A stretch of 64,000 bases of DNA from Bin87 sp965217175 (GTDB lineage Bacteria > Chloroflexota > Dehalococcoidia > Lucifugimonadales > UBA3495): positions 1,736,001-1,800,000 of the forward strand of contig OZ244251.1 in the NCBI GenBank assembly GCA_965217175.1, given 5' to 3'. Within the stretch, counting starts at the first letter, position 1; every line of letters begins with the position of its first letter. Under the pieces are notes generated by a model. That model had not been told where the DNA came from. It saw only the letters and a list, made by a program, of their open reading frames with translations, and made no database searches. The position numbers were made by a program, and so were the translations under genes. Positions 57,894 to 64,000 of the stretch are shown piece by piece.

Positions 57894-58021
57894 TAAATCT
57901 GTTTCGGTGCACATTGGAAAGACTTGGAGTGTCTGGACGGGGCGGTAGAGCCCGTGCGTGGTTAGTGCTAGAATGGCGTGAAATGTCGCGGCGAAGCGGC
58001 TGATACTGTCTCGGAGGAATG

Positions 58022-59080
58022 ATGGCACTGATTGACCTGCGGAGTGATACCGTTACCCACCCCACCGATGAGATGCGCCGTGCAATGGCCGCCGCCGAGG
58101 TTGGCGATGATGTGTTTGGCGAAGACCCGACCATTAATGCCCTGCAGGAGCGCGCTGCCGGCCTGATGGGTCAGGAGGCGGGTTTGCTGACGGCAAGCGG
58201 GACGATGAGCAATCTGATCGCAGCGCTGGCATGGTGCAGCCGTGGCGACGAGATGATCATGGGGCAGGAAGCCCACATGTTCTGGAATGAATCGGCGGGT
58301 CCGACCGCGCTGGCGGGAGCGCAAATCCGGCTGGTGCCCAACGACGTCAACGGTCGTATTTCGGCGCAGGACGTGGCCGCTGCCGTCCGGGACAGTTCCA
58401 ACATTCACGTGCCGGCGACCACGCTGGTCTGCCTGGAAAATACCCACAACCGCTGCAGCGGCGGGGTGATGACGCCCCAAGATACCAGGGAGGTGGTGGA
58501 CGTTGCCCACGCCGCCGGCGCTGCGGTGCATCTGGACGGGGCGCGAATATTCAACGCGGCGGTGGCGCTGGAGGTGCCGGCCTCGGAGCTGACCAAAGAC
58601 GTTGACGACGTGAGTTTCTGCTTGTCCAAGGCCCTTTCCTGTCCGGTGGGCTCGGTGCTGTGCGGCTCTGAGGAGTTTATCGGCAAGGCCCGCAAATGGC
58701 GGAAGATGGTTGGCGGCGGAATGCGTCAGGCCGGGGTGTTGGCCGCGGCGGGTTTGGTAGCGCTGGATTCGATGGTCGAACGGCTGGCCGACGATCATGC
58801 CAACGCCCGCCGGCTGGCGGCTGGCCTGGCGAACATTGATGGGCTGACCGTAGATGAAGATGGCATCCAGACCAACATCGTGATATTTGAGGTCGACCGG
58901 GAGAAGGTGGGCGATGCCAGGGAGGTTATCGCTGCGCTGCGTGAAGACGGCGTATTGGTGAGTCACAGCCGCGACCAGGCCTTGCGCATGGTCACCCACC
59001 GTCACATCACGGCGGGCGATGTTGACGAGGCGCTTTCCCGCGTCAATGGCACCGTGCGGCGGATGGCCGGAGCCGCATAG
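58022..59080 (+). CDS. ltaE: low-specificity L-threonine aldolase
   Basis: 352 residues. The ATG at 58022 is four bases after GGAGG. A fold-type I PLP enzyme that splits threonine to glycine and acetaldehyde. Marks are IDLRSDTVTHPTDEMRRAM at the N-terminus, GDDVFGEDPTINALQERAA, GTMSNLIA, HLDGARIFNAAVAL and the PLP Lys in SFCLSKALSCPVGS. It could begin an operon with the isochorismatase-like gene 60 bases on. Confidence 0.95.
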   Translation: MALIDLRSDTVTHPTDEMRRAMAAAEVGDDVFGEDPTINALQERAAGLMGQEAGLLTASGTMSNLIAALAWCSRGDEMIMGQEAHMFWNESAGPTALAGAQIRLVPNDVNGRISAQDVAAAVRDSSNIHVPATTLVCLENTHNRCSGGVMTPQDTREVVDVAHAAGAAVHLDGARIFNAAVALEVPASELTKDVDDVSFCLSKALSCPVGSVLCGSEEFIGKARKWRKMVGGGMRQAGVLAAAGLVALDSMVERLADDHANARRLAAGLANIDGLTVDEDGIQTNIVIFEVDREKVGDAREVIAALREDGVLVSHSRDQALRMVTHRHITAGDVDEALSRVNGTVRRMAGAA

Positions 59081-59139
59081 GCTTGGCGTCGGCGGAGCCG
59101 GTTCCGAGTAAGTCTGGATCATTATGACAGGGGCGCACG

Positions 59140-59730
59140 ATGGCTGATTTCAATATAGACCGCAGTACGACGGCGTTGCTGATCGCCGACTTTTATGCTG
59201 AGGCGATGGGTACGCTGCCCCATGCCGTCGAGCGCGGTGTGGTGCAAAAGACGGTGGAGTTGCAGGCGGCCGCCCGGGAAGCCGGGATGATGGTGTGTTA
59301 TTGCGCCACGGTTTTTCGGCCCGGCTATCCCGAAATCAGCGAACGGAATAAAACCTTTAGCGCCCGAAAAACTTCGGGACAACCGGCGGTATTCGATCCG
59401 GTGGCGGTGATTCATCCGGACGTGCGTCCCCGCGACGGAGAAGTGGTGGTGGGCAAGCACCGAGTCAACGCGTTGTTCGGCACCGGACTGGATGTGGCGC
59501 TGACGGGAAACAATATCAACACGATAATACTGTTGGGATATGCCACCAGCGGTGTGGTGCTTTCGACCACCCGGTACGCCTCGGACCGGGATTACCGGCT
59601 GTTCATAGTTGCCGATTGTTGCGCCGATAGCGAGCCTGATGTACACGATTTTCTGATCGGCCGCATTTTGAACCGGCAGGCCGATATAGTTACCGCCAGC
59701 GAAGCGGTTTCTGCAATACGTTCCGGCTGA
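59140..59730 (+). CDS. isochorismatase-like cysteine hydrolase family protein lacking the catalytic Cys
   Basis: 196 residues. The triad Asp is D17 in LLIADFYA and the Lys is K106 in VVGKHRVNALFGT. At the third site the family has GxxTxxCV; here it reads G133-Y-A-T-S-G-V139-V, so the nucleophilic Cys is Val. Amidase/nicotinamidase chemistry is therefore unlikely. True isochorismatases (vinyl-ether hydrolysis) also do without Cys, so a related ether hydrolysis is possible, or a non-catalytic role. Confidence 0.85.
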   Translation: MADFNIDRSTTALLIADFYAEAMGTLPHAVERGVVQKTVELQAAAREAGMMVCYCATVFRPGYPEISERNKTFSARKTSGQPAVFDPVAVIHPDVRPRDGEVVVGKHRVNALFGTGLDVALTGNNINTIILLGYATSGVVLSTTRYASDRDYRLFIVADCCADSEPDVHDFLIGRILNRQADIVTASEAVSAIRSG

Positions 59731-59775
59731 ACCCGCTGAATTGCCGCTGCCTGAAGCGGTGGGAGGCGTTGCCCC

Positions 59776-60705
59776 ATGTTCCGGCGTTACGATTCGTCAG
59801 TGGCTGATCTAACGGTCGAAGTGGCCGGTCAACCATTGTATCCGGGGGACCTGCTTGATGCTGAGGTGGTGGTAACGCCGCGGCGGTCTTTTGTGGCGAC
59901 GTTGGGATTGGCCAAGCTGTCGCAAAAAGAATTGCTGCGCATCGACTCGGCCCGTGAAGCGATACCCTCGGGACCGCTGGGCCGCCGCCGGCGAGACCGT
60001 GGTCAACAAGGCCCGTTTTCGGTCGACGTCGGTTTCGTTAAAGACGCTGAAATGGAAGCCGGAGTTACGTATCGGTACCCGGTGCAGTTGCGACTGCCGT
60101 TGCAGGCGCCGCCGACGGTGAAAGGGAAGCACGCGCATATTACGTGGGAACTATCCGCGTACGTGGAAGCAAAGGCGGACTGGGCTCCCAATACCGATGG
60201 GCTGTTGGCGAATCTGACGCAGGTGAAGGTGGGGAATGACACCCGCGAGCTGGTGGTTTTCGCGCGCGCCGATTCGGCGGCGTTGGGTGGCGAGAGATTG
60301 CCGGCTACACCCGTGGCAACCCAGGATTATCGCCAGGTGCAGCTGGAAATCGAGCTGTTGACGGGACAGGTGGCCAACGGAGGCACAGTGGCCGGCACGC
60401 TGCGGGTCCGGCCCCGAGAATCGTTCGCCGGCCGTGAACTCAGGGTTGAACTGTCGCGGTGGGAGAGGTGCGGCAACCGACAATCCCGCACCGTGGAGGA
60501 CTTTCAGGTGTTCCAGCGGCCAGCCCAACTTATCGCCGGGGACGAGACGACCTGGGAGTTTCGCTTGCAGGTTCCCGACCGCCTCACGCCATCGGTTCTG
60601 GCGCAGCACACCTTTGTGGGTTGGCAGGTGAAGGCATCGGTGGCAAGGCGCTTGAGGCCGGACCTGAACGTAGCGCAGTTGATCCAGGTGATTACGTCGC
60701 CGTAG
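59776..60705 (+). CDS. arrestin-fold / SpoOM-like protein
   Basis: 309 residues, beta-rich, with two similar halves (about 1-160, 165-309). Each has a strand pattern ending in TWE-type turns (HITWELSAYVEAK and TTWEFRLQVPDRLTPSVL). The first half has a basic loop GRRRRDRG. No signal peptide or membrane helix. The two-domain beta-sandwich with LPxxxPPT and WxVKAS strands resembles arrestin-like and SpoOM-like proteins, which bind partners rather than catalyse. The function is unknown. Third gene of a possible ltaE unit; convergent with rarA. Confidence 0.6.
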   Translation: MFRRYDSSVADLTVEVAGQPLYPGDLLDAEVVVTPRRSFVATLGLAKLSQKELLRIDSAREAIPSGPLGRRRRDRGQQGPFSVDVGFVKDAEMEAGVTYRYPVQLRLPLQAPPTVKGKHAHITWELSAYVEAKADWAPNTDGLLANLTQVKVGNDTRELVVFARADSAALGGERLPATPVATQDYRQVQLEIELLTGQVANGGTVAGTLRVRPRESFAGRELRVELSRWERCGNRQSRTVEDFQVFQRPAQLIAGDETTWEFRLQVPDRLTPSVLAQHTFVGWQVKASVARRLRPDLNVAQLIQVITSP

Positions 60706-60789
60706 AGGCGCCCGTTTTTCGCTCATCAGCGGCCTGAAGACTCAAACAGCGACCGTCAATCACTGTCGAGACCAACGGCATCACCAGGG

Positions 60790-62133
60790 TCAGGAACTTC
60801 CCCACCAACGGCGCAACCGTTCCGCGATGGCGGCTTCCGACCCCTGGTCGGATGGCTGGTAGTAACTTTGCCCGACCAGATTGGCCGGCAGGTATTCCTG
60901 GGGATCGAAGTGGCCTTCGTAGTCATGGCTGTATTTGTATCCGGCGCCGTATCCCATTCCCCGCATCAAATCGGTCACCGCGTTGCGCAGATGTAGCGGC
61001 ACGGGTTCGTGCGGCTCGTTGCGCACTGCTTCCAGTGCCCGCTCCAGTCCCATGTAAGCCGCGTTGCTCTTGGGGGACGTGGCCAGATACACGGTGGCTT
61101 CGGCGAGGGGGATGCGACCCTCGGGAAGGCCGATGAAATGGACGGCCTGCTGAGCGGCCACCGCCACCGGAAGGGCTCCCGGGTTGGCGAGCCCGATGTC
61201 TTCGGCGGCCAGTATCACCAATCGACGTGCAATGAACAAAGGGTCTTCCCCTGCTTCCAGCATACGGGCCAGCCAGTACAGAGCGCCATCGGGCGATGAT
61301 CCGCGCACCGATTTGATGAAAGCCGAGATGGTGTCGTAGTGGCTGTCTCCGGCTTTGTCGTATTGTGGCGTGCGCCGCTGGAGGGCGTCGGAGATGGTGT
61401 CTATGGTGATGGTGCGTCGGCCCTGCACGTTGGGTTCGGCGGCGAGCGCTGCCATCTCCAGGGCGTTGAGAGCGACGCGGGCATCACCGTTGGCGATGTT
61501 GACGAGATGGGTCAGAGCATCGGGATCAAGGGATGGCGAAACACCGGCGAGTCCACGGCGGTGGTCGGTCAGGGCGCGGTTGATGATGTCCGCAACCTGG
61601 TCCGCTTCCAGCGCGTACAGCGTGAAGACGCGACTGCGGGAGAGTAGCGGCGCGTTGACTTCGAACGACGGGTTTTCGGTGGTCGCGCCGATGAAAGTGA
61701 TGGTTCCATCTTCCACGTAGGGCAGAATCACATCCTGTTGGGCCTTGTTGAAGCGGTGGATTTCATCCACGAAAAGGATGGTCTGCTGTTGGTACAGGGC
61801 CTGCCTTTCCCTGGCCTCTGCTATTGACCGACGCAGATCGGCGACGCCGGAGGAGACGGCGCTGATGGGTTCAAAATGGGAGCGGGTTACGGTGGCGATC
61901 AGTCGGGCAAGGGTGGTTTTTCCGGATCCCGGTGGCCCCCACAACAGGATGGACGGAATGCGGTCGGCGTCGATGGAACGACGCAACACTTTGCCTTCAC
62001 CCAGGATATGCTGCTGGCCCACGAACTCGTCGAAGCTGGCGGGGCGCATCCGCTCGGCCAGGGGCGCGATACCCATAGCGTTCTGCTGACGGCCATGTTC
62101 GAACAGGGATTCGGGGTCGTGGCGGCCGGTCAT
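60790..62133 (-). CDS. rarA: replication-associated recombination protein A
   Basis: 447 residues. AAA+ ATPase: Walker A GPPGSGKTTLARLI, Walker B LFVDEIHRFNKAQQDVILP, sensor 1 ATTENPSFEV and sensor arginine region SRSRVF. The C-terminal MgsA-type tetramerisation domain is intact (GSSPDGALYWLARMLEAGEDP, GYKYSHDYEGHF). It acts on stalled replication forks. The ATG at 62133 is chosen since the conserved region begins shortly after; the frame is open a further 55 codons upstream with no family similarity. Confidence 0.94.
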   Translation of the reverse strand: MTGRHDPESLFEHGRQQNAMGIAPLAERMRPASFDEFVGQQHILGEGKVLRRSIDADRIPSILLWGPPGSGKTTLARLIATVTRSHFEPISAVSSGVADLRRSIAEARERQALYQQQTILFVDEIHRFNKAQQDVILPYVEDGTITFIGATTENPSFEVNAPLLSRSRVFTLYALEADQVADIINRALTDHRRGLAGVSPSLDPDALTHLVNIANGDARVALNALEMAALAAEPNVQGRRTITIDTISDALQRRTPQYDKAGDSHYDTISAFIKSVRGSSPDGALYWLARMLEAGEDPLFIARRLVILAAEDIGLANPGALPVAVAAQQAVHFIGLPEGRIPLAEATVYLATSPKSNAAYMGLERALEAVRNEPHEPVPLHLRNAVTDLMRGMGYGAGYKYSHDYEGHFDPQEYLPANLVGQSYYQPSDQGSEAAIAERLRRWWGSS

Positions 62134-62192
62134 CGTATCATCGTCGCTTCGGCCTGATCCGTTACCGCTAACTGGTCTGCAACGAGGTTGTT

Positions 62193-63218
62193 CTACCCGG
62201 CTCCGTTGCGGAAGTGAGGCATCACTTCTTCGGCAAACAGGCGCATCGAACGACCCACCGCCTCGTTGCTGAGTACACCGCCGATATTGAACCAGCACAT
62301 GAACTCCTGGGCATCGTACTTGTCGTTGAAGGATTCCAGCCTTTCGATAACCTGCTGGGGCGTTCCGATTGCTCCCAGTTCGTTGTGGATGTCGTCGTAG
62401 GTTAGCTGGCTGGCGCGCGACGAGCCGCGGGAATTGTTCTGCATACTCCGGAGGGTGCCGAGGTAGTTGTTAACGGTGGGGGAGAAATTGGCCTTGGCCT
62501 CCCCGGCGGTTTCTGCGACGTGGACCGGTACGTTGACGACGACCTTTGCCGCCGACGGGTTGTGGTTGTGTTCAGCGAGGGTTTCCCGGTATATGGCGAG
62601 ACCGTTGCTGACTCCCTCCACAGTGATGATCATGGGAGTAACTAGAATGTTGTGACCGAGGCTCCCCACCAGGGGGAAGGTGTCGGCGCCGTTGGATGCC
62701 ACGTACACGGGCGGATGGGGCTGCTGGATGGGCCGGGGTTCAACGCGGACGCCTTCGGCATGGTAGAACTGGCCTTCATAATCCAGCTGATCTTCCGTCC
62801 AGGCGCGGAGCGTCATCTCCAATCCCTCGACGAAGCGTTCGTTGCGCTCTTCGATGGGAATACCGTAGCCGCGGTAGTGGTTGGGATTCGAACCGCGACC
62901 GATTCCGAAAATGGCCCGACCACCGGAAAGCACGTCCAGGGTAGCCACTTCTTCGGCGATCCGCAGTGGGTGATGCAGGGGCAGCAGGTTGACCGCGGTG
63001 CCCAGCATGATGCGGCTGGTGGTTTGCGATAGCGCCGATGCCATCAGGAGAGGGGCGGGCATGACCGAGAAACGCCTGGCAAAATGCAGCTCGGCCAACC
63101 AGGCCATGTCGTAGCCAAGCTCGTCGGCCAACTGCACTTGAGACATCACGTCGGCGTACCGGGCGGCGGGGGATTGATCCTCGCCACAGGGTATTTGATA
63201 GAAGACTCCGAACTGCAT
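62193..63218 (-). CDS. LLM class flavin-dependent monooxygenase
   Basis: 341 residues. ATG nine bases after GGAG. Bacterial luciferase-like barrel: MQFGVFYQIPCGEDQSPAARY, LGYDMAWLAELHFARRFSVMPAPLLMASAL, GTAVNLLPLHHPLRIAEEVATLD and FGIGRGSNPNHYRGYG. This is the alkanal-monooxygenase-like branch with the long loop after strand 2, distinct from the two other LLM genes here. Such flavin monooxygenases are expanded in SAR202 genomes and are thought to oxidise recalcitrant organic compounds. Confidence 0.9.
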   Translation of the reverse strand: MQFGVFYQIPCGEDQSPAARYADVMSQVQLADELGYDMAWLAELHFARRFSVMPAPLLMASALSQTTSRIMLGTAVNLLPLHHPLRIAEEVATLDVLSGGRAIFGIGRGSNPNHYRGYGIPIEERNERFVEGLEMTLRAWTEDQLDYEGQFYHAEGVRVEPRPIQQPHPPVYVASNGADTFPLVGSLGHNILVTPMIITVEGVSNGLAIYRETLAEHNHNPSAAKVVVNVPVHVAETAGEAKANFSPTVNNYLGTLRSMQNNSRGSSRASQLTYDDIHNELGAIGTPQQVIERLESFNDKYDAQEFMCWFNIGGVLSNEAVGRSMRLFAEEVMPHFRNGAG

Positions 63219-63307
63219 TTTTGATTACTCCGGAAATGGCGCCGGGGACGTTGGGGGATACTGGCCTGGCTGACCCGATGCTTACCTCGGGATATGACAG
63301 AAAGATA

Positions 63308-64000
63308 TTAGAGAGGGATATTGCCGTGCTTTTTTGCCGGCAGGGTATCGCGTTTGTTTTGCAGCATTTCCAGGGCGCGGATGATGACGGGCCGCGATTG
63401 GGCCGGATCGATAACGTCATCAAGATAACCGCGATTGGCTGCCACGTAGGGGTTGGTGAAGCGCTGCTGGTAGTTGGTGATCAACTCGGCACGGCGATCG
63501 TCGGGTTCGTCGGCGCGCGCGATTTCCTCCCGGTAGATGATGTTGACAGCGCCGTCCGGCCCCATCACGGCGATTTCGGCGGAGGGCCAGGCCAGGTTGA
63601 CGTCGGATCGCAGATGCTTGCTGCTCATCACGATGTAGGCTCCGCCGTAGGCCTTGCGTGTAATGATGGCAACCTTGGGAACGGTTGCCTCGGCGTAGGC
63701 GTAGATCAGCTTGGCGCCGTGGCGAATGATGCCGCCGTATTCCTGCTCGGTGCCTGGCATGAAACCGGGAACGTCGACCAGCGTAACCAGTGGCACGTTG
63801 AAACAGTCGCAGAACCGCACGAATCGGGACGCCTTGGCGGAGGCGTTGATGTCGAGGACACCGGCCAGGAACGCCGGCTGGTTGCCCACCAGGCCGACGG
63901 TGCGGCCGCCCATCCTGCCGAACCCGACCACGATGTTGGGGGCGTACGTGGACTGGACTTCCATGAATTCTTCGTCGTCCACGATGCTGTAGATAACCTC
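63308..64000 (-). CDS. acyl-CoA carboxylase carboxyltransferase (beta) subunit, 5' partial
   Basis: The frame runs off the window end; 230 residues of the C-terminal half are visible. VVGFGRMGGRTVGLVGNQPAF, FVRFCDCFNVPLVTLVDVPGFMPG and AYGGAYIVMSSKHLRSD are the acyl-CoA side of a biotin-dependent carboxyltransferase; MGPDGAVNIIYREEI follows. Sequence spacing is of the propionyl/methylmalonyl-CoA or acetyl-CoA carboxylase beta type. The true start lies beyond 64000. Substrate uncertain. Confidence 0.93.
   Translation of the reverse strand, partial: EVIYSIVDDEEFMEVQSTYAPNIVVGFGRMGGRTVGLVGNQPAFLAGVLDINASAKASRFVRFCDCFNVPLVTLVDVPGFMPGTEQEYGGIIRHGAKLIYAYAEATVPKVAIITRKAYGGAYIVMSSKHLRSDVNLAWPSAEIAVMGPDGAVNIIYREEIARADEPDDRRAELITNYQQRFTNPYVAANRGYLDDVIDPAQSRPVIIRALEMLQNKRDTLPAKKHGNIPL

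Overview
The window is about 64 kb of moderately GC-rich (roughly 58-60 % by eye), gene-dense bacterial DNA. Its gene families point to a Chloroflexota bacterium, probably of the SAR202 / Dehalococcoidia type. The hints are three unrelated luciferase-like (LLM) flavin oxidoreductases, an enolase-superfamily enzyme, a CoxL/XDH-type molybdopterin subunit, two reductive-dehalogenase-like proteins, a CcmE with a CxxxY heme motif, and rpoB/rpoC carrying very large N-terminal insertions. The taxonomic placement is inference; no rRNA gene is present.

Layout. 0-6.8 kb: molybdopterin oxidoreductase subunit (cut by the window start), cupin, CDGSH Fe-S protein, 2-keto-4-pentenoate hydratase-like enzyme, rsmI (with a perfect 19-bp palindrome inside the gene) and a TPP enzyme. 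7-13.8 kb: two RdhA-like paralogues, each with its own promoter, strong Shine-Dalgarno and terminator. They flank a PLD-nuclease/P-loop-ATPase fusion gene and are followed by a pentapeptide-repeat/TIR protein. This is the most unusual part of the window. 13.9-21.9 kb: enolase-superfamily enzyme, coaX-coaBC, two LLM oxidoreductases, a small unknown protein, tRNA-Gln(CTG), an amidohydrolase and a glycosyltransferase. 22-28.2 kb: korAB, then convergent ccmABCDE. 28.3-34.6 kb: acyl-CoA ligase and SDR on the minus strand, then an unknown protein, a GMC oxidoreductase and fumC on the plus strand. 34.9-45.7 kb: rpoB-rpoC-pyrD. 45.8-51.2 kb: a Fe-ADH-like protein lacking metal ligands, a PaREP1/HEPN-like protein, mtaB, an MBL-fold protein and a potassium channel. 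51.2-56.8 kb: minus-strand run hydrolase-lspA-rluD-glnS-gltX. 56.9-64 kb: repeat-led lipoprotein, threonine aldolase, isochorismatase-like and arrestin-like proteins, rarA, an LLM oxidoreductase and a carboxyltransferase cut by the window end.

How it fits together. The catabolic genes (molybdenum hydroxylase, hydratase, LLM and GMC oxidoreductases, acyl-CoA ligase, SDR, acyl-CoA carboxylase, 2-oxoacid:ferredoxin oxidoreductase, fumarase) suit a heterotroph that oxidises recalcitrant organic matter and feeds CoA thioesters into central metabolism, with c-type cytochromes matured by a variant Ccm system. The rest is housekeeping: transcription, CoA synthesis, tRNA charging and modification, lipoprotein processing and recombination.

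The best candidates for something new are the PLD-ATPase gene, whose promoter spacer is filled by a centred palindrome, and its setting between two RdhA-like paralogues that share a gene-conversion-like tract.
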